The position numbers were made by a program, and so were the translations under genes. Below are positions 1 through 11,626 of a DNA stretch of 64,000 bases, one piece after another. The DNA lies in assembly GCA_029448655.1 (NCBI GenBank), contig JACCLO010000011.1:1674001-1738000 (forward strand), written 5' to 3'. Within the stretch, counting starts at the first letter, position 1, and the number at the start of each line of letters is the position of its first letter. The notes below the pieces were generated by a model, which was given only the letters and a program-made list of their open reading frames with translations, was not told where the DNA came from and did no database searches. Source of the stretch: Wolfiporia cocos (Eukaryota > Basidiomycota > Agaricomycetes > Polyporales > Phaeolaceae).

Positions 1-1859
1 TGATGCAACTTGCAACTGAAGCTTGAGCCTCCGGTGTAGAAATAGGTAGTATTGGCTGTGGTAGCGGTTGCCTCGGCTCGCCTGAGCTCTCAACTGCATA
101 GGAAAACCGCAGAGCCTCACTGCAATCTAAAGGGGTGTCATTGCCTGCTCATGTACCATGATTCTCGGCAGTCGACAGGTGGGAAGTGATTCCACAGCAC
201 GCGCCCGTGGCATGTACTATCCCCTTGGTGGCGTCAGACTCTTCTCCTGCACGATATCGCGCAAAAGGATCTTTCACTTCTACTCCAATCCTTGCAAGCT
301 GCCGAAAAGCGTCTCATAGAATAACATATATGTTTATGCAAGCAAGCATAGGAACCACCTACCAAGTGTACATGTCCAAGAACGCGTCTGAGAACCCGAT
401 GCATGTGGAAGTCTGTGAAAAACTCAATTCCCCATTCAGGTTAAATATTCACGTTCGAAGCCGACCAATTTCACCATCGTAAAAGAAAGCAGACAGTGCT
501 ACCATGGAAGATATAGCGTGCGCCTTTATTCCACGGATAGCTAGCTCTCATCTGTTCACCGTTTCCGTGAGAGACATCTTTGGGGCTCAGCAGAGCGCTG
601 AATGCGCGAAAGGTAGCAGCCTTGCCCTTTGTCCGAAGCTAGGAGTGATCGCAGTTAGATCTGACGCCTGAGAAGGTGTTGCAAGGCGATTATAGAAGGG
701 AATTAGTCATCCGCCAGCGATGGTAGTGACGCGGCAGCCTGAGAAGTGCATGATGAAGATGTAGCAGCACGTTGTGGGAGGTTAAGTTGCTGGGCTGGGA
801 CTTACTTCGCAAGCTATATCCCCTGCCCGTCGCTTCCCGAAGATCACCATCTGGAAATCATCAACGCGGATAATGCCACCGCACGGCGCCATGCATTTTC
901 GTTCAGATCTGGATGTGGCGGGAACGGGACTCCTTGAAATGTCAATACAATGCCGGAGGATATCAGTCACCCACATTGACGGAGATGGTCAGAAAGAGAA
1001 TGGTGCTCACGAGTCTCGACTGGACGAATCAGGCACATTGTGATATTGCGCTCGGGTCTGATTTTGCAATAACCAGATTTATGCCATTCGCAGGCTGTGG
1101 CCCATTAGAAACATAGCGAACGTTCGTGATCATCGCAATACGACACAGATGCCCAGAACAGTCGCGGAGCGCCTCCATACACGTTATCTGTGCAAATGCA
1201 CAGGAAAGCTGTTCCGAACAGTGGATGCTCATATGGAACGAGAATGAGCAATCTATGCTAATGAATGCTGCTGTACACTGCATTGGTCTGATGGTGGATA
1301 TGAAGGCCGTGTATCTGGACATATCGATAATCTGAATGCCAAACTAGGATTACGGGAGAAGCCTTGAGGCAGGGAAGATCTAGCCGATGTTGATGTCAGC
1401 CACATACCTAAATTGCATTGTTTACCCGGATAATAATCTTCCGAGTGCGACAGTCTGATGAACATGTGGATAACTAGTTGTGGTCGTCCCCCGCGCTGAT
1501 TGTAGGCTTGTAGTCCGGGAGACGAGCTGTAGAGACCATCAAAGATTGACGCAGATAGGATACCAGCGGCCAGGGGCCGGGCGGCGGCACGTTGCACGCT
1601 CACACCCGCCAGGGAACTTCCGTGAGCAGCTAGCAGTTGGCAGTGTCCTATTCACTAGGTTCATCCGATTATCGGCTTCTGTTGGCCGCGCGCCGATTTG
1701 TAAATTTGGTTACGTTGCCCCATGAGTGCATGAGCGGCGGTGTCAGAAGCTACGCGGCGTCTTGCCGCCTGCTATATAATCCTTTCGGTTGCACCGTGAT
1801 CTCTCAGACTCATTGCACTCACTAGCCTACGTGTCCACTACCCATCTCATCACATCACA
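1..1859. other. Intergenic, no supported gene
   Basis: Several short open frames exist, the longest about 116 codons on the minus strand near 1253-1603. None shows a recognisable domain, plausible exon structure or low-complexity pattern typical of a real protein. A TATA-like site near the right edge belongs to the next gene. Confidence 0.5.
1773..1780 (+). promoter_or_regulatory. TATA box of the small gene at 1860
   Basis: The sequence TATATAAT lies about 80 bp upstream of the ATG at 1860, a normal distance for a fungal TATA element followed by a short 5' UTR. Confidence 0.5.
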
Positions 1860-2106
1860 ATGTCTGGCTTCATCGACGCTGTAGAGGACTTCGTCGACGG
1901 TGGTGACTCTACTGGTGTGTTTCGCCATCGATAGAGCGATAAATCATGCGATCTCATGCATGGTTGCAACAGTCTACCAGGACACGACCACCACGACATA
2001 CGAGCAGAGCGACTACGTCGAGGAGACGCCATACGGCGAGGAGGTCGTCGACCAGACCACCGAGGTGCAAACTACAGATGTCCAATATGAGGAAAGCTCC
2101 TGGTGA
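1860..2106 (+). CDS. Small acidic hypothetical protein (62 aa)
   Basis: Two exons: 1860-1914 and 1973-2106, separated by a 58-nt GT-AG intron (phase 1). The spliced product is about 62 residues, starting MSGFIDAVEDFVDGGDST and continuing with Thr runs, Glu/Asp and Tyr, ending YEESSW. It has no membrane segment, signal peptide or recognised domain. The good start context, upstream TATA box, canonical intron and strongly biased acidic/Tyr/Thr composition support a real gene over chance. Function is unknown. It could be a small intrinsically disordered protein. Nothing nearby suggests a partner. Confidence 0.6.
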
Positions 2107-3206
2107 AGAGTCAAATGTCCGATGTATGTAATGCTGCGTCAGGTCGGTGCTTCGTTGCACGGGTTCTCAATTCAGTGAACTGACTAAATGCCCGATGTGC
2201 AGACTGTTCTCGAGTGCTCATACTGACGTTATCGGGAAGTTGAATGTGACTGTAATACTATACCATTGGCGTGCAATGACGAACTGTTCCGAAAACACTT
2301 GATTGATTGGTATTGAAGCAAATCGAGCAGTTAGCGATGGCAGCTCCGGCCCTGCCGCTGTCATGACTCACAACGATTGGGCGTATGCGCAAGCAGCTAC
2401 GTTACAGTCTTCTAGTTGTTCTATATGAGTGCTGTGCTCGTGCTGCATTGTGCATTGAGCGCGCGTCCACAAGGCCGCCCAGGTACCTTGGCTGCCAATA
2501 TAGCCAAAGCTGTACTGTAACTTCAGCAGCTGGCAGAATGATCAGATGCATCGTGTGAGCGATCAGACTTGTCTGCTCGGTCAGCCCCCTTAGGCCCGTT
2601 CATTTGCATTAGCGCACCTCACGGATCCGTGTGCTTCGCAAGTCCCTGCCTAGTTTTTCGGCAGAATTAGAAGTTGATTTTGTCAGGTATTCCATGCAAC
2701 CACCCAATAGAACGCACCTCCGACCACTAAGGGATTTCATGGACACATTTCCGCGGAGCACGAGGAAAGCTTCTGAGCACCATCTTTTAGCGCACGGGCT
2801 TAAGAGACATCCGCAACAACGTGATATAGATGTTCTGAGACAAAAGTTCCGAGTCCTCGAAGCGCTCTATGTATATGACAAGTGAGCACAGGTGGTGCGG
2901 CTTCCATCTTGCCTCATCTGCTCGGGCGTCCGGCCATCTGCGGGCGCACGTATGCAGGTTGTCCAGCGTTGCGGTCCTTGGGAAGGTCCCTCTACTTTAC
3001 TTCCTACCACCACTGCCCGCTTACCTCTCGGTGCCGCCCCGAGGAGTACAAATACAAAGCATCGCTCGCCGTTCTCCGAGTCCTCGCATTTACTACCGCG
3101 TTGCACGCCGCAGAGTCGCCAGTTGCTTATCATCGCAGAAACATCGTCGGTATGTCTTGCAGCCTTTGCAGTGAATGAGCACAGTTGACGCGAATTTTAA
3201 GCGTAT
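2107..3206. other. Intergenic, unclear content
   Basis: An open frame of about 85 codons at 2631-2885 starts at GTG and has no recognisable motif. It might be a 5' exon of the gene at 3207, but no convincing splice join was found. Otherwise nothing is visible. Confidence 0.35.
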
Positions 3207-3620
3207 ATGTCACATCAGGACGCAGTATACATTGCCCGCGACGAGTTGTCAGATCAAGGGGAATCACAGACGACTGTAGAGATGGAGGATCCCCGTTATC
3301 CTGTTGGGCTGCAAGACCTGAGACCAATGCAGGTAGCATTGGACGACGACATCAGGGAGAACTTGGCGAGGATAACCATCGAGAGGAGAAAAGGAGACAC
3401 AGAGGAGGACGATGACGACAGTGCATTTGACGAAGGTCGAAATCGATGGGATGGCGTCGCCAATGATCCACTGTACGACGTCCCGGCGGAGATATTGGGT
3501 GACGACGAATACTCATCGGAGGAGGATGACGAAGAGGAGGAATTCGACTTCAGGGATAGTAAAACGGACCTGCGCTTGGAGGTACGCGTCGATGTGCATG
3601 TTGAGGTCGAATATTCGTGA
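3207..3620 (+). CDS. Acidic hypothetical protein (137 aa)
   Basis: Uninterrupted frame of 137 codons from the ATG at 3207. The product is strongly acidic, with Asp/Glu runs at about residues 68-75 (EEDDDD) and 104-116 (SSEEDDEEEEFDF), and no hydrophobic segment. It contains no domain I recognise. The last residues (LEVRVDVHVEVEYS) may be intron read-through, because GTACGC after codon LRLE is a possible donor. The true C-terminus could therefore differ. The composition suggests a disordered nuclear or chromatin-type protein, but this is inference only. Confidence 0.45.
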   Translation: MSHQDAVYIARDELSDQGESQTTVEMEDPRYPVGLQDLRPMQVALDDDIRENLARITIERRKGDTEEDDDDSAFDEGRNRWDGVANDPLYDVPAEILGDDEYSSEEDDEEEEFDFRDSKTDLRLEVRVDVHVEVEYS

Positions 3621-4613
3621 GGGGATTGTGTAGCGCAACTGTCGCAAGGAATTGTCGATTACCATATTATTATTGTATACCCATCAGTCTATTCTTCCCT
3701 GACGTCGCCATTGATTGGCACGAGTAGCACGCATGCAAATAAAATACCATTTATCGACAGCTCCCAGCACGCTGAGCGAGCGGGCGTGTTGCAGGTGACC
3801 CCTCGTCCCACAAGTTGGTCAAACTCATGATCCGAGAAACTTTAAGTTCGATCGCATCTCGCGCTGACATGATCTTGATACGATGAACACGATGAGTAAT
3901 GTTGAATGATCGAGGCGTCCTTCCGTGCGTTAGAGATGTGCGCCACTAAATTCATTGCCCGCAATGGGGCAAGTAGTACATGATGGCAGACGAGGATTCG
4001 CAAGGCGTGTAGTGGACAATAGGACCACCAGCACGTGACTCGACCAGAAACGAAGCACTCACTGGAGCAGCCGTGAGCAACAGAGAGCTTGTCATTGACG
4101 ATGTGTCATTTGCTATGCTCCATTTAATCTGGCGACTTCACCGGAGCAGGCACAACGGCAGGCGAGAGCTCGTAAGCAAAGCATGTAATTGATGGCAGCC
4201 ACTCGGGGATGAAACCTGCAAGAACAGCCTCCGATCGACAGAGGTTTTGCGGTCAACAAACCCAGGAAACAGAAAGATGAAAACTCAACAGCATTCGAGC
4301 CGCCGCCAACGTCAGCCATGCGCTAGCCGGCGTCAGTTCTGAGCAGCGTCGGAGAGGATTGGCAAAGTAATATCATCTTCATTGGCATCGATCTGATCAA
4401 ATATGCGACTCACGACACAACCTGAGCACAAATATCATCCCTCCACCGCCTCTTCCGGCCCTCGAGCAGCAGCACGCAGTACAGTACCATATGTCGCCGT
4501 GGCAATCTTTTACATCTTAGCAGAGAATACCTGAATCTACTCAAACGCACCTGCCCCAATCATGGAGGCTGTCTCCCAAGTCCGTAGCAATCCGCCTAAT
4601 CCATGAGAGTAGT
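3621..4613. other. Intergenic, no supported gene
   Basis: About 1 kb with no convincing coding frame on either strand. The right part is the 3' flank of the minus-strand gene ending at 4614. Confidence 0.5.
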
Positions 4614-7077
4614 TCAATCGACCAACATTCTCTCGGTGTGAAGGCCTTCTCCGTATGCCACACTTTCAAAGATGATCTGTCGCCAAATGCTGATCGTGAA
4701 CTCGACCGCTTCTTCTTCAAGAACCTATTGTCACAGGGTTTTTCAGCAATGAACAACAACAGTGCCTGCGGTTGTTTAGAACAGAGATTTAATTGAAGAC
4801 GCACCGGCTCGAGGCCTTCGATTAGCTTCTGCGGGCCCTTGTGATCCTTGAGATGTTCGAGCACAAACATGACGAGATCATCATCTTCGAGTTCGCCAAG
4901 GTATTTGGTCATCTGACGCTTGACGAATGGCTCCAACTTGCGATCAATCACAACCTGGAAGGAACGGATGAGCTTCATCAGATCCATCAGACAGACACAA
5001 GGAGCAATTCGACGTACATCTGACAGACCGTCCCACCGGACCTTCGCTTTGAACAGTGTCTCCTTATCGCGGGGCACTGTCTCCTTGATCTTCTCCAGCC
5101 TCTCCTTAGCTTTCTCGCCGCCCTCAGCCAGGTCAAGCTTCGGCAACGGCGCCTTGCGCTTCCTAATGTCCTCCTCTTCCTCCTCCTCCTGCTCGAACAC
5201 CGTCGCCTTCTCCTTCGGGACAGCTTCCTGCTTGGGCGCAGCGGCAGCTGTAAGCAATACGTTGAGCTTGACGGGCGCACCGTCGTCGAGCAGCATGCCC
5301 GCCTTGCGCTGCTCCTCCTGCAGCGCCTGCATCTCGTCCATCTGGCGCGCGAGGAACGCCTCGGACTCGCGGCGCAGGTTCTCTGCCTCCCGCTCCTCGT
5401 ACAATCGCGACTCCTCGTCGGCCGCCTGCTCCGCAGCCAGTCTGCGCGCGCGGAGCGTCCGCCAGCGGACTCTGCATGCGATGTGAGACATCCGTCGACT
5501 GTGCGGGCGACCTTCTCACCTGTCAGTGTAGAACAGCTCGTCGCTCTCGTCGTCGTCCCAGATGGCTAGGCGAGATCGCATCTCGATACGATCGCGCTCC
5601 TCTGCTTCCTTCGTCGCGCGCTCCCGGAGGATGGCACGCTCGAGCCCCTGGATCCTCGCACGCTCTCGGGGCTCATATCGTCGTTCACGCTGAGGCACAA
5701 AACGTCAGCGATGACGCATACAAGGCCGTCGAATCGCTACTTACGTCTCTGAAGGAGGTCTCCTCGTCCCGTCGTCTCGCCTCCTTCCGCTCCGCCTCCA
5801 GCTCCTCGTCGGTCTTCCCTGGCCTGACCGACGTACTGCGGCCGCTCTCCGGAACAGGGGACATGGAGCCCTCCTCAGCTTTGACAAACCCAACCGGCTT
5901 GCTGTATCCCTGAGCACCCTTGCCGTATCCTTGGGAGCCCTTAGCACCTGGCGGCGACTGCTGTCCCGGCAGCTGTGGCTTGCCCCATTCTCTCTGCTTC
6001 GGCCCGCTAGGCGCACCGAGCACCGCCGGGACGGCCTCGCGGACGTCGCGCATCTTCTCGCGCTCTCGCTTCGCCGCGCGTTCGCGGAACTGCGCGATTT
6101 CGGTCATGACGAGGCCGCGCTGTGTCTCGGGCAGGTCTGCCTCCTGCAGGTCGTGCAGGTGCGGAGGGATCACATATTTCTCCTTGTCAATGAGTCCATT
6201 GCTCGCCGCTTCTTGGGATTGCTTGTTGATGTCGGTGAGAAGCTCGGCAACTTTGGCTTTTGAGCGGCGCAGCTGTTCCTCATCGACCTGCTGGCGCTGT
6301 CAGCGATCGTGTGACAGGCAATTGCAATTGGGACACGCACATTTGTGACCATTTTCTGCGCATGGTAGGCATCCAGGAACATCTTGGTCTTCTCGTCTGC
6401 CTTCACCTGTCCGTCCGACGTAGGCATGATCTGATATGGACAAAATACGGCACACGCACCAGGAGCTTTTTGTTGACGCAACCGTCCTCCAGGGCTGGTA
6501 ACTCTACGTTGTTGAGCAATGCCATAGCTCGCAACGCACCATCAGGATCCTGGAATTCTGCAAATCCAAACCCTTGTGGCTTGTTCGCTGGTGTGATCAA
6601 GCGTTTGAAGGAGGAGATAGGGCCGCATGCCTGCACCATAGATACAACCTGTCAGCACCCAGTACTTTGGCGAACCATAGGAGTGGAATGAGAAAACCAC
6701 GTTTCCATGAACCACATAACATCAGATTGCGGCCACATTTAGAAACTTGACCGTTGCATGCAGACTCGGTGACAGGGCATGAGCTGGATGCGTGCAGCAC
6801 TCAGGTACCGATGTACGTATAATACGAGTCCACTATTCTACTGATGAATACATCGCGAACAATCACTCACCCCGAGCAGCTGGTTCAAGAACGCATCCGT
6901 GATGCCCCCGGAAATCGAGCCGATAAACAGAGTCGTGGAGCGCGGCTGTGGCGGGACGAATGTAGGCTGGTGAAGCATCGACTGCTGCTGTGCGAGAGCC
7001 GACATTGAGGGACCCTGGCCGTACGAAGGCAGAGGGGGACGAAGACCAAGTCCTAACCGGTTTGGCATGGGCTGCAT
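4614..7077 (-). CDS. RBM25-like splicing factor (RRM + PWI)
   Basis: Multi-exon minus-strand gene. The N-terminus (MQPMPNRLGLGLRPPLP) leads into an RRM: RNP2 is TTLFIGSI and RNP1 is GFGFAEF, with the join LLG|ACGPISSFKRL across an intron at about 6870-6630. The linker KADEKTKMFLDAY follows, then a long Arg/Glu-rich central region (about 6170-5000, RE/RD dipeptides, predicted helical). The C-terminus is a PWI domain (KLEPFVKRQMTKYLGELED...LVMFVLEHL) whose last exon reads EEEAVEFTISIWRQIIFESVAYGEGLHTERMLVD before the stop at 4614-4616. The RRM - RE-rich - PWI order is that of RBM25 (yeast Snu71 relative), a U1 snRNP-associated regulator of 5' splice-site choice in the nucleus. Several introns of about 50-70 nt. 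Diverges from the epsin gene across about 310 bp. Confidence 0.88.
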
Positions 7078-7389
7078 CTTGGCTCAATGCTATGCTTTTA
7101 CTCGTTGTATATGTGTATCTCGACGCGGATGAGAGCAAACGGCAGTTAGCGGCGGTGAGTAGCAGAGAAAGAGAATGCGTCGGAGCAGGCAGCATGAGCA
7201 GGCCAAAGCGTGTTGCCACCCAAAGGCAAACAAACAGCGGCCTGTCACGGTCACGCGAAACACGCGCTCGTGACGCTGAGGTCACCGCCTCCGTCCGGGC
7301 GTGGTGTTAGTCGTTACACCCGGTCTTGCCCTCACGCTCACACATCCGCTCATCGCAAGCTACACCTCCCGTCAGCACCGCAGCCCGCC
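7078..7389. promoter_or_regulatory. Divergent promoter region, RBM25-like / Ent3-like
   Basis: A 312-bp interval separates two head-to-head start codons, so it must hold both promoters and 5' leaders. No clear TATA box was seen. Confidence 0.5.
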
Positions 7390-9502
7390 ATGGACCGGAT
7401 CGAGTCCCTCTCGAACACGCTCTCGCAGATCACGATGTACGACATCAAGAGCATGTACAACCAGGTGCGCGCGCGTGTCAATGCACTCGGATGTAGCCCG
7501 ATGACTGTCCGTCGCTAACGGAGACGCGCGCAGGCTAAGAATGTCGTATTCAATGTGAGCGAGATGGAGGCGAAGGTGCGCGAGGCGACGAACGACGAGC
7601 CATGGTAAGCCCCGTCGTATTATGTTGATGTCCGCGGGTGGATTGATCAGTTGGTCTGGATGCGCAGGGGCGCGAGCTCGACCTTGATGCAGGAGATCGC
7701 GCAAGGGTAGGTCCCATCCGTACCGCGCTACCTTAGGGATGACTGAATTGCTGGTGCGTGAGTACAGGACGTTCAACTTGTGAGTGGAGCATACAGCCTT
7801 ATCACGCGTGCGTCGTGAGCTAAGGACACGTAGCCAAAACTTCAACGAGATCATGCCCGCGATTTATGCCCGTTTCATGGAGAAGGAGGCGCGTCAGTGG
7901 CGACAGATCTACAAGGTGTGTGTTGATTGACCGTTCATTTCCGAGGGAAAGGAACAACTCATGCATCGGATCAGGCACTCCAATTGCTTGAATACCTCGT
8001 TAAGAACGGCAGTGAGCGTGTCGTAGACGATGCACGCTCGCACGTTGCCACTATCAAGATGCTCCGCAATTTCTATTACATAGACGACAAGGGAAAGGAT
8101 CAGGGACTCAATGGTGCGCATGGCGCTCTTCTACAATGCGATCTCACTTAAGTTACGTCCCGGCAGTACGAAACAGGTCGCGCGAGTTGGTCGACTTGCT
8201 GAGCGACGTCGAGAAAATCCGCACAGAACGGCGTAAGGCCAAAGCGAACAAGAACAAGTACACCGGTGTAGGTAACGACCCAATGAGCTTCACGTCTGGC
8301 GGCAGCAGGTACGGAGGGTTTGGAAGCGACAGCCTCGGATATGGCGGTGGATACAGCGGGAGCAGTAGTGGAGGAGACTACAGTAGCCGAGGTGAGCAGC
8401 TGCCTTTTGCCCAGTTGTCTGCGGCTCGATTCTGAGGTCTACGGAAGACTACGGAGGCAGTTACTCTGGAGGAGGAAGCAGCGGGTTCAGGGACGAGACG
8501 CCAAGGCGCGGGTACCAGGAGTACGATGCGGGTGATGACGAGGAGCTCCCGAGGCGGTCGAACTCCATCAACAACGGCAGGTCGCCAGCACCTGCGCAAC
8601 GTTCGACCACCAGTCCTGCTCCATCCACTCCCACTACCGCCAAAGCTCCAGAGCCCGCGCCGGTTGTTGACCTGCTGGGCATGGATGACGATGATTTCGG
8701 GAGCACCAGCAACACCGCTACCGCACCGGCGGTCAATACGGCGATGGCAACGAACAAGGCTCTGCCTACGGTTACCTCTCCCATCGCCGCAGAAGGTGTG
8801 AAACATGTGCTAAAAGCTTGATGTGGTCTCACATGCCTTCCAGCTGATGACGACTTTGACGACTTCCAAACCGCCCCGACCTCTGCTCCTCTGGCTCCAG
8901 CGATTCCCGCCACGCAGCCCGCAAAACCGCTCTCCCCACCGCTCTTCCAGGCCCAGGCGCCACTCAAGGCGGTCAGCCCGCCGCTGCAGGTGATGAGTTC
9001 GCCCATGCAGTCAATGACGCCGCCTATCCAGCCGATGAACCCGACGATGCAGCCAATGGCGATGCACCGCGCGAGCGGGAGCTTTGGCTCGCTCAGCGCA
9101 GCGCTCACCCCGAGCGCCGCACGGGCGTCGTACATGTCGCCCATGCAGAACCCGATGTTCCCTTCGCAGCCCGCGCTCACGCCGCAGCCCGTGCGCTCGA
9201 ACACGTCCCCGCCCGTCGCGGGCACGCAGGCCCAGGCAAAGCCCGCGTCGTCGGCGAACTTCGACGACCTGTGGTCGATGTCGCTCGGGTCGGCGGCGGC
9301 GAAGCCCGCGGCGAGCCCTGCGCCGGCCAAGTCGATCAAGGAGATCGAGAAGGAAAAGGCGCAGGCGGGGATTTGGGGCGCGGGCCAGGGCAGGCCGCCC
9401 ATGGGCGGGGGATTTGGCTCGTTTGGCAATGCCGCCAGTACCCCCGCGGCGGCCGCGCCCCCGTCGTCCTCTGGCAATGGACTGGACGACCTGTTGTTCT
9501 GA
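7390..9502 (+). CDS. ENTH-domain epsin-like adaptor (Ent3 type)
   Basis: Starts MDRIESLSNTLSQITMYDIK and proceeds through several short introns. The first about 150 residues form an ENTH domain: NVSEMEAKVREATNDEPWGAS, TLMQEIAQGTFNFQNFNEIMP, YLVKNGSERVVDDARSH, then RELVDLLSDVEKIRTERRKAKANK. The ENTH domain binds phosphoinositides and bends Golgi/endosome membranes. The rest is disordered: a Gly/Ser/Tyr-rich stretch (about 8280-8480), then Pro/Ala/Met/Gln-rich sequence with clathrin/adaptor-type short motifs (DLLGMDDDDFG, DDFDDFQT, FDDLWSMSLG, GLDDLLF at the C-terminus). The KNKYTGVGND motif after ENTH and the DxF/DLL motifs fit Ent3/Ent4-type adaptors for clathrin traffic between trans-Golgi and endosomes rather than endocytic epsin. 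No ubiquitin-interacting motif was seen. Confidence 0.88.
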
Positions 9503-10162
9503 GCGCGGTGCAGACCGGATGGTGATGGACTCGGTTGGGTATCTATGATAGTACTTCTATCTTTACGGTTTGAACATGGTTGGCGGATCGACCACGCGTG
9601 TGCGCTATGTGATTTCCTTCTGATAGGCGCTGAGAAAGCCGAGACGCCACCGACGCGTTTCGCCGACGCGTCGCGCGTGCGGACGCGTCTGTCACACCTA
9701 TTGTCACATGCCCTTATTACGTTGGATGCAAATCTTTGAACTTTACGGCATCAGTCGCCAGTCGTCTCGCAGTGCAAGCCTCCTATTTTCTCCCCGAATA
9801 GCCCTGCACTCGAGCTATTCTTGAGGTCGATGTCTCTCCATCAGAAGATCGCGCCCGTGAGGATGAACCTGGTCGATATCGCTTACATACCGCTACCCGA
9901 TATGGGAGTTCTCGTTCTAGTGGCACTTCTTGACTTTTGGGCCCGAACATACTCAGCCCAATCTCCCACCGAGATTGTTCCCGTCTTCAACCTGTATGCT
10001 GCACTCGACGACTCACGACTCACGGCACTCACGAAAACGAAACGCGCGCGAACTCTCCGGGCGGACTGACTTTAAGACGTTCTGAGCCCGGATACTACCA
10101 CCCGTGAGTGCGCCGGCGCAGTACTCGCCAGGAGTACGCTGAGACAGCCGAGCGCGCAGTAT
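9503..10162. other. Intergenic / upstream region of the serine-rich gene
   Basis: 660 bp with no coding frame supported. The left half contains the MluI-box cluster described separately. The right half is the leader of the gene starting at 10163. Confidence 0.5.
9594..9688. promoter_or_regulatory. Cluster of four ACGCGT (MCB-type) sites
   Basis: ACGCGT occurs at 9594, 9653, 9666 and 9683. The hexamer is the MluI cell-cycle box bound by the fungal MBF (Mbp1/Swi6) complex. It lies about 475-570 bp upstream of the gene at 10163 and just beyond the epsin stop. Function is inferred only. Confidence 0.35.
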
Positions 10163-11589
10163 ATGCACTCCATTCTCTCTCGCCTGCGTGGGCGCATCGC
10201 TAGCCCACCCGCTGAGGGCTCTGGCGCCGATACGACGAGTCCGAACGAGCGCTCCCCGACGCCTCCCGCTCCTGGGGCCGCCACACTCCCGACCGCCTAC
10301 CCGGTGTCCCGCCAGATCCTCCCGGACATCGCAAGCCTGTTCGAGAACTACTCCGCGGACGAATCACCATCAACGGGCCTGAAGCCACCGCGCCGCTCGC
10401 GACGGCGAGCCCCGGTGGTGCACCCCGCGCTCGTCGACGAACCGGCGTCCGAGCCGCCCGCCAACTTCCCGCAGCTGGAGGCCGGGCCGCCGGCAGATGC
10501 GGGGGCTCACCAGTCTACCTCACAGACACCCCAGCACCAGCCCTACCGTCCGGAGAACAGGACGACCCCCGAGCATGCGGCGAGGGCGAGCGTGACGCCG
10601 TCGCAACGCTCGACCAGGAGCCGTCTCTCGCGCCTGTCGCGGCAGCTCGCGTCGACCTCGCCGTGGGCCACCTTCGGGCGGAGCAACGAACAGCGCTCCC
10701 CGGACCACTCGACGCCCGCGCACCCGCCTTCTGCCTGGCCCTCGGGTAGCACGGACTCCCTGGGACAGCGCTATGCCTCCTACAGCAGGAAGAGGCGCGT
10801 ACACTCGAAGCAGGGCTCAATCGCCTCCGTCGCACGCTACGGGTCCGGCGCCCCGTCGCGCGCGTCGTCGGAGGGGTATCCCGCCCAGCTGACGCGCAGG
10901 AGCTCGCTCTCCCGCCTTAATGACGATAACGACAGCGACGACACGCACGCATACACGCCCGACACTCCCCAGCAGACGAACTCGAGCTTGAATCCGTCCC
11001 CGCATGACTCTGTACCATCTACGAATTCACGACCGAACATGACGCATTCAGCCGGCTCCACGCCCTCCCATTCCATTATTGGCCATACGCTCGCACTGCG
11101 GACGAACGTGTCCATGGCAGACTCTCCGCATACATTCGGTATACCTTCTCCGCTGCCGCACTCGCGCTCCCGTCATTCGCGACTGCTGACCTCTTCATCC
11201 TCACCCCCGCCGCCCCTGCCCCCGCTCGACCACCCCGAGCTCCTCCTCGCGCTGTCTTCCTTCTCCCGCGTCAACCTCCCGCTCGACGAGGCTGCCACAG
11301 CCGCAATCAGCATCGACAAGCCGAGCAAGTGGGCACTGGGCTTGCACGCGCGGACGTACCCGCCCCGCCGGCGGCACAAAACCGACGGGAGCGTAGCCGA
11401 CCCAGAAAATGTCGACCCGAGGCCGGGCGCGGATGCAGACATTACCCCGTCGCGACAGCTCCGCAGGTACGCGAGCTTGCCGCGCGTATTCCGGGGTTCA
11501 TACGCATCCTCGGGACGGCCCAGTCGCGCGCAGACGCAGCGCCGGGCGCAGACAGACTCGGGGCGGCCGCTCAGTGCGGACTGGAACGC

Positions 11590-11626
<37 letters not shown>

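Noticed and set aside
186..482. 98-codon plus-strand frame
   Set aside because: No biased composition, no motif and no promoter or splice context; likely chance.
8461..9477. 338-codon minus-strand open frame
   Set aside because: Antisense shadow of the Ent3-like gene's Pro/Ala-rich region.
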